Shown piece by piece: positions 1-6,394 of a stretch of 6,567 bases of DNA (position 1 is its first letter; the number at the start of each line of letters is the position of its first letter). The translations under genes were made by a program, and so were the position numbers. This stretch comes from Thermoflexus sp. (lineage in GTDB: Bacteria > Chloroflexota > Anaerolineae > B4-G1 > DUEL01): positions 1 to 6,567 of the forward strand of contig JAPYWT010000141.1 of NCBI GenBank assembly GCA_028276215.1. Direction: 5' to 3'. A model generated the notes under the pieces. It did no database searches. It was not told the origin of the DNA and saw only the letters and a list, made by a program, of their open reading frames with translations.

Positions 1-1228
1 GCTCCGGAGCGGCCTCCCGGCCCGATTGAGATATTTTAAAGGTGCGGCATTGAGCCCGGCTAATCACCGGGGCAGGGGGATTTTTGTCCAAAGTCCAGTC
101 ATAAACTTGCATCGTCTCCTGCGCTGCTCGGGCCCAAGTAAACCTTTGTGCCCTCTCTATCCCCCTGGCCCGCAGGGTGACCCGAATTGCCTCATCCGTC
201 AGCGCCCGCTCCATCGCTCCTGCCAGCGCCCGCACATCGGCGGGGTCCACCAAAAGCGCCGCATCCCCGGCCACTTCGGGCAGGCTGGAGGTGTTGGAGC
301 AGATCACAGGCACCCCGCAGGCCATGGCCTCCAGCACCGGCAGGCCGAAGCCCTCATAGAGAGAAGGGAAGACAAAAAGGTCGGCGGCACTGTAGATGGC
401 CGGGAGGTCCTCGTCGGGCACGTAGCCGGTGAAGATGACCCGGTCCTCCAGCCCCAGTTCCCGCAGGCGGCGGAAGAAGCCCTCGTAGAGCCAGCCCTTT
501 TTGCCCACAATGACCAGTCGCAGGTCGCAGGGAGCGGGCCGCAGGGAGCGGGTTGCCAGGAGGTGGTGGAAGGCTTCCAGGAGCGCGGTGAGGTTCTTGC
601 GGGGCTCAATGGTGCCGACGTAGAGGATAAAGTGCTCCGGCAGGCCGTAGCGGGCGCGGACGGCAGCGATGGCTTCTGGGCTGGCCGGGCGGAAGCGGGG
701 GTTCACCCCTTCGTAGATGACGGTGATTTTCTCCTCGGGGATACCGTAGAAGCGGATGGCATCCCGCTTGGTGCACTCGGAGACGGCGATGACCGCATCG
801 GCCGCGCGCAGGAAGCGGGGCATCATCAGGGTCAGAAACCAACGGTTCAGGGGTTTGTGGGTTTCGGGGTGGAAGAGGAAGATGAGGTCGTGGAGGGTAA
901 AGACCGTCCGGACCGAGGAAAAGCGGGGAAGCAAGTGCTCCGTAGCGTGGAACAAATCCACCCCTGTGAAGAACCTGTCCATACTGAGGCCCAGAAGGTG
1001 GCGGAGGGCGGTCGTCAGGCGCCAACGGTAGGCGTCCCACGGAATCACGTACCTGGGCAAGGCGTCCAGGGGCGCAGGTAGAGGTACAGGCGGGTGGCGG
1101 TCGTAGTGAAACGCGCTCCACGACATTCCCGTGTCCATCTGCAGCAGTTGCGTCGCCAGTTCCCGGGCGTAGGATGCCAGTCCCGCTTTCTGGTGGACAA
1201 CGGGGGAAAGGTCCAGGCAGATGTTCAT
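1..1228 (-). CDS. GT4 family glycosyltransferase, 3' end beyond the window
   Basis: Retaining GT-B glycosyltransferase, probably transferring a sugar (mannose is common in this group) from a nucleotide donor to a growing glycan at the cytoplasmic side. Reading the minus strand from the ATG at 1228 gives 409 codons with no stop before the window edge. Visible in order: MNICLDLSPVVHQKAGL at the N-terminus, TLHDLIFLFHPE (about 111-122), VSECTKRD (149-156), the donor-domain opener YVGTIEPRKNL (203-213), VIVGKKGWLY (239-248), and the EX7E motif EGFGLPVLE with Glu292 and Glu300. The start overlaps the upstream GT2 stop (ATGA, 1228-1225) and has GGGGAG about nine bases upstream, so the two genes are translationally coupled. 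The conserved core ends near residue 377, about the usual family length. The following 32 codons are unfamiliar, so either a C-terminal tail exists or the natural stop was lost. Family assignment is firm; the sugar and linkage are unknown. Confidence 0.9.
   Translation of the reverse strand, partial: MNICLDLSPVVHQKAGLASYARELATQLLQMDTGMSWSAFHYDRHPPVPLPAPLDALPRYVIPWDAYRWRLTTALRHLLGLSMDRFFTGVDLFHATEHLLPRFSSVRTVFTLHDLIFLFHPETHKPLNRWFLTLMMPRFLRAADAVIAVSECTKRDAIRFYGIPEEKITVIYEGVNPRFRPASPEAIAAVRARYGLPEHFILYVGTIEPRKNLTALLEAFHHLLATRSLRPAPCDLRLVIVGKKGWLYEGFFRRLRELGLEDRVIFTGYVPDEDLPAIYSAADLFVFPSLYEGFGLPVLEAMACGVPVICSNTSSLPEVAGDAALLVDPADVRALAGAMERALTDEAIRVTLRARGIERAQRFTWARAAQETMQVYDWTLDKNPPAPVISRAQCRTFKISQSGREAAPE
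517..552. repeat. nested short tandem repeats inside a GT4 gene
   Basis: GTCGCAG is repeated directly (517-523, 524-530), and CGCAGGGAGCGGG is repeated with a 14-base period (526-538, 540-552). They fall in the sequence for residues about 226-238, a loop between a helix and the VIVG strand where this family varies in length. Confidence 0.7.
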
Positions 1229-2064
1229 TTTGGCACACTCCCCAGGAAACGGCGTGCCCACTGTAAAATACGGTACCCGCTTAATAGAATCCAAACCACG
1301 CCTGTCTTCCACGCGCCATAGTGCTTTGCTGTGAATCGTAAAAGGCTCTGGTAATAAACTGGCGTCACACGATGCCGTTGCGGTAACGATGCTCCTCCCA
1401 AATGCAAGACCTCAAAGCGTGGATCATAGACAATCCGCCAGCCCGCCTTTCTCATCCGCAAACACCAATCGTTGTCCTCAAAGTAAAGGAAAAACCGCTC
1501 GTCCAGTAACCCTACCTGATCCACAACATCCCGACGTACCAGCATGCATGCTCCGGAAACCCAATCTACCTCAATGGGATGTTCCACATTCCATTGGTGC
1601 ATCGGCCCAAGACCCAGGATCGTTCGCAAACCGCGTATCAGTAGATAGCCGGGCGACTGGTCTTTCCCAAAAGCAAAGGGCTGAGGTTTTCCGTCGGGAG
1701 TGCGCAGCAAAGGAGAGAGCGCCCCTACCCCGGGCTGAGCCAAAAGGGCCCTTGCTGCAGCCTCCAGGGTTTCTGCAGAAGCCAGCACGTCACTGTTCAT
1801 CAAGACTATTACCTGACCAGCGGCCTGCCGAAGTCCCAGGTTGACACCTCCAGCAAAACCTAAGTTTTGCTCGCTGCGGATAAGTTCTACTTTAGGGAAA
1901 TTTTTGGCAATTATATGGGCCGTGTTGTCAACGGAGCCGTTATCCACCACAATAACTTGCCAGCCCAGGCGGATAGCCTGATTGTAGAAATTTTCCAGGC
2001 ATTGCACAACCAAGTTACATGTGTTGTAGGTTAAAACAACAATTGTTAGAAACGGTAAATCCAT
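1225..2064 (-). CDS. GT2 family glycosyltransferase, rhamnosyltransferase-like
   Basis: Inverting GT-A glycosyltransferase of the WbbL/rhamnosyltransferase-like type, expected to add a deoxyhexose or similar sugar to a lipid-linked glycan at the inner membrane face. The 279-residue protein is complete for this family. Motifs: TIVVLTYNT at the N-terminus, VVDNGSVDNT (39-48), NLGFAGGVNLGL (67-78), the metal-binding NSD (90-92), WVSGACMLVRR (168-178), the likely catalytic ED in YFEDNDWCLRMRKAGW (194-209), and HLGG (221-224). The ATG at 2064 is supported by AAAGGGA at 2071-2077 with a six-base spacer. Its stop shares four bases with the next gene's start. Base composition is lower in GC than the gene downstream, in line with its upstream neighbours at 2104-3472. 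Substrate is inferred from family resemblance only. Confidence 0.92.
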   Translation of the reverse strand: MDLPFLTIVVLTYNTCNLVVQCLENFYNQAIRLGWQVIVVDNGSVDNTAHIIAKNFPKVELIRSEQNLGFAGGVNLGLRQAAGQVIVLMNSDVLASAETLEAAARALLAQPGVGALSPLLRTPDGKPQPFAFGKDQSPGYLLIRGLRTILGLGPMHQWNVEHPIEVDWVSGACMLVRRDVVDQVGLLDERFFLYFEDNDWCLRMRKAGWRIVYDPRFEVLHLGGASLPQRHRVTPVYYQSLLRFTAKHYGAWKTGVVWILLSGYRILQWARRFLGSVPK

Positions 2065-2103
2065 CCCACATCCCTTTGAGGTGTGATGATCCGGGAAAAT
2101 GCT

Positions 2104-2259
2104 CTACAGCCAGGGCAACCCGGGCAACAGGGTTGTTATGAGGACCACATACTCATTTTGCCTATCGGCAGCAGCCAGAGCCAGAAGCCGTTTCTGTGCA
2201 TATCGCCCCAGGCCAGCATGCTGATGTACGGCAGGAGAAAGGTCAAGGCAAATTTTCAT
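2104..2259 (-). pseudogene. N-terminal remnant of a GT4 glycosyltransferase
   Basis: A 51-codon reading frame, MKICLDLSPAVHQHAGLGRYA... ending at TAG (2104). It is clearly the first strand-helix unit of a GT4 enzyme: 14 of its first 17 residues equal those of the GT4 gene starting at 1228 (MNICLDLSPVVHQKAGL), and the following RLLALAAADRQNEYVVL matches the usual pattern after that motif. The remaining ~320 residues of a normal enzyme are absent. Only 39 bases separate the stop from the next gene, so the missing part is not present in another frame. The ATG lies ten bases after the stop of the membrane mannosyltransferase, where a real gene would begin, but no clear Shine-Dalgarno sequence precedes it. 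It lacks the donor-binding domain and cannot be an active transferase. Most likely it is a deletion or recombination scar; a functional small peptide cannot be excluded. Confidence 0.75.
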
Positions 2260-2269
2260 CGCAGTTGCT

Positions 2270-3472
2270 TTATTCCACCCAAATACCTGCCAGGAAATAG
2301 AGAAGCAGGGGCCCAAGCAAGACAAGGAATGTGAACAACACGATATAATGCACCCACCGATTCTTACCCAGATACCCCAAGAATATAAAAACCGGGAAAA
2401 TGGACATCAAGTATCGCGCGATAGAAGCAGTAGGCAGGCCAGCAGTGGGATCCAGTGTGGCAGAAGTGGAGATGAAATATACAGGCACACTGTAGAGCCA
2501 GTAACTGGGAGGAGTCCGGGGGATCATTGCCAGCATCAGCACCAAAAAGATCACCATCGTACCAAAATCTATCCAGGCAATAGCGGTTATATAGCGAGTC
2601 AGCGGTAAACTTCTGACCACCTGCCAGGCAATAGAGAATGTACCCCAGGGCCAGGTAAGACGATGGCTCCATGCCTTCTGAATTGTATTAAAGGCAAATG
2701 GATCGCCGGTCAGATGTCCCAAATACACCATGAAAATCCCTAACCCCATAGGCACCAGAGTTAACACCAGCGCTTTTGGTGAGAGCCCTTTTTGCTTATA
2801 CCATTCCCACGCCAATGGAAAAGTCACCGCAACCCCCGCCAGCCTTGTCAGGCAGGAAAGCATGCCCAGGGGGATGGCAAGGGACCACCGGCCTCTCCGC
2901 GCATAATAGAAGGCAGAAGTCGCAAGGGCGAGAAATAAAGCTTCCGTGTAGCCTACCGAAAAGAAAAAGGATAGGCAAAAAGCCGCTACATAAAGGGCAG
3001 TGCGCTCCGCAGTTGAAGCATCAAAATCATACCTGGTCAGAAGATAAAGGTGATGGAGATACACCAAAAAAGCCAGGTTAGAGACGACAAACATAGCAAG
3101 TGGGACATTGCCTCCAAAAAGAAAACTTACCAATCTGACTATGAGAGGGTACAGCGGAAAGAAAGCCACCGAAGGTTGGGTCTCTGGCACAGCCCATTGA
3201 TAGCCGTGCTTTGCGATCTCAGCATACCATCCAGCATCCCAGCGCATATAAATATCAACAATACTCTGGCTCTCCTGGCTTGGTATCAGCCCTCTTAAGA
3301 GAAGGGGGATCAAAAAGATCGCCAGACGGGATCCTACCCAAAGTGCCAGAGGAATATTCCATTCATCTGCCTGCCATAAGCGAAACAGAGTCTCTTTCCA
3401 TCGTACACCTTTAGAGGGAGAGGGTTCGGGGATATTCTTGCTGGTCTGACGTCGGATCTTAGACTTTTTCAT
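2270..3472 (-). CDS. polytopic membrane mannosyltransferase, PIG-V-like (GT-C fold)
   Basis: Probable integral membrane glycosyltransferase that uses a polyprenyl-phosphate sugar, by analogy with eukaryotic GPI mannosyltransferase II (PIG-V) and its bacterial homologues. The 400-residue protein has a basic N-terminus (MKKSKIRRQTSK) and roughly nine to eleven hydrophobic segments, for example near 41-60, 105-145, 157-188, 196-220, 233-252, 303-318, 353-368 and 371-397. Family signatures are seen: RWDAGWYAEIAKHGY (77-91) in the first periplasmic loop, with the acidic residue typical of GT-C enzymes, then AFFPLYPLIVRL (103-114), FFFSVGYTEALF (169-180), CLTRLAGV (207-214) and IARYLMSIFPVF (351-362). 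The ATG at 3472 follows GAGGAGG with a seven-base spacer, 15 bases after the preceding stop. It is AT-richer than the flanking GT4 and methyltransferase genes. Mannose as donor sugar is inference from the eukaryotic family. Confidence 0.82.
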   Translation of the reverse strand: MKKSKIRRQTSKNIPEPSPSKGVRWKETLFRLWQADEWNIPLALWVGSRLAIFLIPLLLRGLIPSQESQSIVDIYMRWDAGWYAEIAKHGYQWAVPETQPSVAFFPLYPLIVRLVSFLFGGNVPLAMFVVSNLAFLVYLHHLYLLTRYDFDASTAERTALYVAAFCLSFFFSVGYTEALFLALATSAFYYARRGRWSLAIPLGMLSCLTRLAGVAVTFPLAWEWYKQKGLSPKALVLTLVPMGLGIFMVYLGHLTGDPFAFNTIQKAWSHRLTWPWGTFSIAWQVVRSLPLTRYITAIAWIDFGTMVIFLVLMLAMIPRTPPSYWLYSVPVYFISTSATLDPTAGLPTASIARYLMSIFPVFIFLGYLGKNRWVHYIVLFTFLVLLGPLLLYFLAGIWVE

Positions 3473-3479
3473 AAAAAAA

Positions 3480-3486
3480 CCTCCTC
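3480..3486 (-). promoter_or_regulatory. ribosome binding site of the PIG-V-like gene
   Basis: GAGGAGG on the minus strand, seven T residues before the ATG at 3472. It fixes the start of the membrane protein, and lies only one base past the stop codon of the GT4 gene upstream. Confidence 0.8.
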
Positions 3487-3487
3487 A

Positions 3488-4597
3488 TCACCAGAAGGAA
3501 CGTGCTATCTGGTTATAGTAGTCGGCCGTAAGAGATGCGATATATTTCTGATCGTATAATTGGGCTCGCGTCAAGCCACGCTCCGCAAGTTGTGTATATA
3601 GTTCGGGAGACTGCTTGAGTTGGTTCAGGCACTCCGCCAGCGCGGTCGCATCCCCTTCCGGGAAGATGAGCCCGGCATCCCCCACCACCTCGGGGATGGC
3701 CCCGGAGTCGGAACCCACCACAGGCACTTTGCAGGCCATAGCCTCTACCAGAATCCGACCGAACTGCTCTTTCCAGACCCGCGTGGTACAGGAAGGAAGT
3801 ACCACCACGTCCACCCGGGCCAGGATTTCCGCCATCTTTTCCGACGATACCGGCTCAATCCAGCGGACCCGTTCCTCTATCCCCAGTTCCTGGCTCAGGG
3901 CTTCCAGTATCGGGCGGTCAGGCCCGTTGCCGATGAGCCAGAGTTCCACCCCGGAGCCCAGATCGGCCACAGCCTGCAGAAGCGTATCCAGCCCTTTCTC
4001 CGGCACAAAGCGGCCGGCGTAAGCCACCACAAAGGCCTCGGAGGGCTGGCGCCCCAGCGGGCGAAATACCCGGGTATCCACCCCGATGGGAGGGATTACC
4101 GCCGTCGGGCCGGAGTAACCCATCTCCCGCAAAACCTGCACCCCCTCGCTGTTGGCACACAGAATCGCATCGGCCTCCTGGAGAACAATGCGAGTGACCA
4201 ATCGGACGCACCAGCGTTTGGGGCGGTTGACATTCTGCCAGGTGTGAAGGATCAGTTTGGCCTGCGGCGCAAAAAGCCTCCGGGCCAGGGTAATCTGGAG
4301 GGCTGACAGGCTATCAGGCTCCTCCTCGGCGTGGATGATGTGGGGACGGATAGATGGCAGACCAAAGGTCAGCGTGCGGTAGAGGGCCCGGTGGGGATCG
4401 TTGATTGATCCCACCAATGGAATTCGCCGCACCTGGCAGCCCGAAACGGCCGGATTCACGGCCACCCTCCCATACTCGTCCTCCCAGAAGGTCGGGCGGA
4501 CCAGCCAGAGGGCCAGTTCAGGCCGGGTGGCCATCACCTCCAGTTTGCGCTCCATAGAAGGGGAGCGGTAGCGAGCAATGTGGAGGACGCGAATCAC
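3488..4597 (-). CDS. GT4 family glycosyltransferase
   Basis: Retaining GT-B glycosyltransferase acting in the cytoplasm on a membrane-linked glycan. Taking the GTG at 4597 gives 369 residues, normal for the family. Motifs: VIRVLHIARY at the start, HAEEEPDSLSALQ (89-101), HTWQNVN (118-124), VIPPIGVDTRVF (167-178), the donor-domain opener YAGRFVPEKGLDTLL (193-207), LWLIGNGPDR (219-228), and the EX7E motif EQFGRILVE with Glu277 and Glu285, followed by AMACKVPVVGSDSGAIPEVVGDAG. The GTG overlaps the methyltransferase stop (GTGA), a typical coupled junction. An in-frame TTG at 4609 is an alternative because GGAGG lies seven bases before it (4617-4621); it would add four residues. The upstream ATG at 4717 is unlikely since it overlaps the methyltransferase by 124 bases and adds non-family sequence. 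The last ~40 codons are much AT-richer than the rest. The sugar specificity is not readable. Confidence 0.92.
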   Translation of the reverse strand: MIRVLHIARYRSPSMERKLEVMATRPELALWLVRPTFWEDEYGRVAVNPAVSGCQVRRIPLVGSINDPHRALYRTLTFGLPSIRPHIIHAEEEPDSLSALQITLARRLFAPQAKLILHTWQNVNRPKRWCVRLVTRIVLQEADAILCANSEGVQVLREMGYSGPTAVIPPIGVDTRVFRPLGRQPSEAFVVAYAGRFVPEKGLDTLLQAVADLGSGVELWLIGNGPDRPILEALSQELGIEERVRWIEPVSSEKMAEILARVDVVVLPSCTTRVWKEQFGRILVEAMACKVPVVGSDSGAIPEVVGDAGLIFPEGDATALAECLNQLKQSPELYTQLAERGLTRAQLYDQKYIASLTADYYNQIARSFW

Positions 4598-5505
4598 CCC
4601 GGACGCCAAGCCATTGCCTCCAAAGTCGCGAAAATATCCTCCTGAGGACGAGTGAGCCGCTGCCAGGCCCACCCCAGGAGGCGAACGGCCAGCCAGAGGG
4701 CCCGGGCCAGCATCCATGGGCGGGCGCTGCCATCGGCCAGGCTCCGCTCCAGAGGCATAGTAGCTCGCCTCAGGAATGCGGGCAGGGGCGGTAGTGGTGC
4801 CGTCCTCCAGATGTGAATTTCTCTCAGGCCAGCCTTCTCCAGAGCCAGATGTAGGGAGTCAGCCGTGAAAAGCACCAGGTGGGCCGGCGGGCGATAGGCA
4901 GTCCAAAGTTCAGGAGCACGCACGGCCTGCCAGTGACCGGCGTTGGGGGTAGACAGCATCAGCACACCTTCAGGCCGGAGCCGCTGAGCGAGCCGACGGA
5001 GTTCGGCGACAGGCTCCCGGAAATGCTCCACAACCTCCCACAGAGTTACGGCATCATATACCGCGCCCTCGGGCAGTTTCTCTATGGAGGTCACGACCGG
5101 AACGCCGAGCCGGCGAGCGGTCTCCTCTGCTATTGGCTCTGAGATTTCCACTCCGGCCACTTCCCAGCCATCAGCCCGGGCCAACTCCAGGAAAAAGCCA
5201 TCCGCACAGCCCACATCCAGTAACCGGCCGCGCTTCGGGAAAACCTGGGCCAACCTTCGTAGCCGTCGGCGAAAGTGGGGGGCCAGAGCCTTGTGCATCG
5301 CAGCGTAATCTCCGTACCCAATCTCTGTGTTGCCTGCAAAGTAGGGAAGGTCCTGATAAATCCTTGCCACTTCTTCAGCCAAAGGCATAGGGCTCACATA
5401 CACAGCACGGCAGTGAGAGCAGCGGACATAGGAGAATCCGCGTCGGGAAACCACCGGGTGTGCATCTACAGAACCACACACCGGACAAGGCTCTGTCGCC
5501 ACCAT
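4594..5505 (-). CDS. class I SAM-dependent methyltransferase with N-terminal zinc ribbon
   Basis: Rossmann-fold methyltransferase that probably methylates a sugar or other group of the glycan made by the surrounding glycosyltransferases. The 303-residue protein starts with CPVC (7-10) and CSHC (29-32), a four-cysteine ribbon often found ahead of this class of small-molecule methyltransferases. The SAM-binding motif I is LLDVGCADG (95-103), with Glu120 at the end of strand two (AGVEIS) as ribose-binding acid. WEVVEHFREP (156-165) and LMLSTPNAGHW (182-192) are the later conserved blocks of the Methyltransf_23/UbiG-like type. HLVLFT (209-214) is also typical. Two ATGs lie in tandem at 5508 and 5505. 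AGGAGG at 5510-5515 leaves one base to the first and four to the second, so 5505 is preferred. Its stop overlaps the next gene's start. The substrate is unknown; the role in glycan modification is inferred from context. Confidence 0.9.
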   Translation of the reverse strand: MVATEPCPVCGSVDAHPVVSRRGFSYVRCSHCRAVYVSPMPLAEEVARIYQDLPYFAGNTEIGYGDYAAMHKALAPHFRRRLRRLAQVFPKRGRLLDVGCADGFFLELARADGWEVAGVEISEPIAEETARRLGVPVVTSIEKLPEGAVYDAVTLWEVVEHFREPVAELRRLAQRLRPEGVLMLSTPNAGHWQAVRAPELWTAYRPPAHLVLFTADSLHLALEKAGLREIHIWRTAPLPPLPAFLRRATMPLERSLADGSARPWMLARALWLAVRLLGWAWQRLTRPQEDIFATLEAMAWRPG

Positions 5506-5509
5506 CATG

Positions 5510-5515
5510 CCTCCT
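5510..5515 (-). promoter_or_regulatory. ribosome binding site of the methyltransferase gene
   Basis: Perfect AGGAGG on the minus strand. It is one base from the ATG at 5508, four from the ATG at 5505 and seven from a GTG at 5502, so it argues against the most upstream start. Confidence 0.75.
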
Positions 5516-5526
5516 AAACAGGCCTT

Positions 5527-6394
5527 TCACAGAGAGGGGATTTGATCTTCCACGCGAAACCGGTCTAACAACTGCCGGTCCCGCTCTGTCCAGATTCCAC
5601 GCACGCTCTGGATGCGGATCCGTTCTGACAACTTGGCGTAATTCATAAACTTGGTGTAGCCCAGGATAATGGCCAACAACAGGCCCTGTTCCCCATACCG
5701 CCAGAGGCCGGCAAAGAAGTAATGATAGAGAAAACAGCGTATCCCCCTGGCAATGGCCTCTATCAGGCTTACCCGGTTGCGGGAACGATGCAGATAGGCC
5801 GCCTCCAAATCGGTGTAGAAGTTGAAGGACCCACAGGTTAGTGAAAGGTTGGTCATTGCGTGATGGTAAATGACGCCATCCAAGTACTCCGTGCGGTTCG
5901 GGCACCCGCACCACTTCATGCAAGGGCCGTTCCCAGATAGCCAGGCGACGGTCAAACAGACGCGGAACTTCGGTGCAGCGAATCCAGGCCCGCAGCCGGG
6001 GAGTTACCCGACGACGCGTGGGGTCAGGAATCCAGCGCCCGGAACATAGATGGACCCGCTGGATATGATAGGCGTTGAACTCGGATAGGCGGTCTGTGGC
6101 GGCCAGGTAGCGGATTTCGTCGCGCAACTCCTCGGAAACCCGTTCATCCGCATCAATAAAAAGCACCCAATCATAACGGGCCTGGGTCTGGGCATAGTTG
6201 CGCTGGGCCGCGAAATTGGCAAAGGGATGCTGGACCACCCGCGCACCTGCTCGCCGGGCAATTTCTACCGTCCTATCCGTGCTGAAAGAATCCACTACCA
6301 GGATTTCATCCGCCCAGGCCAGACTTTCCAGGCACCCAGGTAGCATTTCTTCCTCGTTCTTGGTTAACACAATGGCAGAAATCGGAATGGCCAT
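5527..6394 (-). CDS. GT2 glycosyltransferase, WaaE/KdtX-like, interrupted by one frameshift
   Basis: Inverting GT-A glycosyltransferase resembling the WaaE/KdtX branch, which adds a hexose to lipopolysaccharide core or related glycans. The N-terminal part reads in frame from the ATG at 6394: MAIPISAIVLTKNEEEMLPGCLESL then ILVVDSFSTDRTVEIARRAGA (31-51), QRNYAQ (64-69), the DXD-type LFIDADE (78-84), VPRLFDRR (143-150) and WERPLHEVVRVPE up to about residue 166. The C-terminal part continues in another frame from about 5895 (RTEYLDGVIYHHAMTNLSLT..., LEAAYLH, YTKFMNYAKLSERI) to the TGA at 5527. Removing one base near 5895 would give a single protein of about 288 residues, a normal length. Without that, the first frame runs on as non-family sequence to 5375, overlapping the methyltransferase. 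GAGG at 6400-6403 lies five bases before the ATG. It is the first gene of the cluster and 18 bases (5526-5509) separate it from the next. Either a real inactivating mutation or a sequencing/assembly error. Confidence 0.82.

Noticed and set aside
1..10. Perfect palindrome GCTCCGGAGC at the window edge
   Set aside because: Ten bases of GC-rich palindrome inside a coding frame are expected by chance and have no supporting context.
26..1081. Long plus-strand open reading frame of 351 codons
   Set aside because: It is the exact codon-by-codon antisense of the GT4 gene at 1-1228, a common effect in GC-rich coding DNA. Its protein is low in family-like features, while the minus strand carries clear GT4 motifs.
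606..1238. Minus-strand open frame of 210 codons starting ten bases before the GT4 start
   Set aside because: Its translation is rich in Pro and Arg with no family motifs. The overlapping frame from 1228 gives an unbroken glycosyltransferase.
2104..2325. Longer version of the GT4 remnant beginning at 2325
   Set aside because: The first 22 codons overlap the 3' end of the PIG-V-like gene and do not resemble a GT4 N-terminus. The similarity starts exactly at the ATG at 2259.
3620..4306. Plus-strand open frame of 228 codons
   Set aside because: It is antisense to the GT4 catalytic domain, shows no recognisable motifs, and has no ribosome binding site I can see.
4598..4717. Upstream ATG start for the GT4 gene at 3488
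   Set aside because: The 40 extra residues are Gly/Ser/Pro-rich shadow of the methyltransferase C-terminus, whereas the GT4 family begins at the VIRVLHIARY segment.
5375..5526. Extension of the first GT2 frame down to 5375
   Set aside because: After the frameshift near 5895 this frame no longer encodes family sequence, and it overlaps the well-supported methyltransferase by about 130 bases.
5880..5915. Programmed ribosomal frameshift in the first GT2 gene
   Set aside because: I see no slippery heptamer, no internal Shine-Dalgarno-like stimulator and no strong downstream stem at the site; a mutation or sequencing error is simpler.
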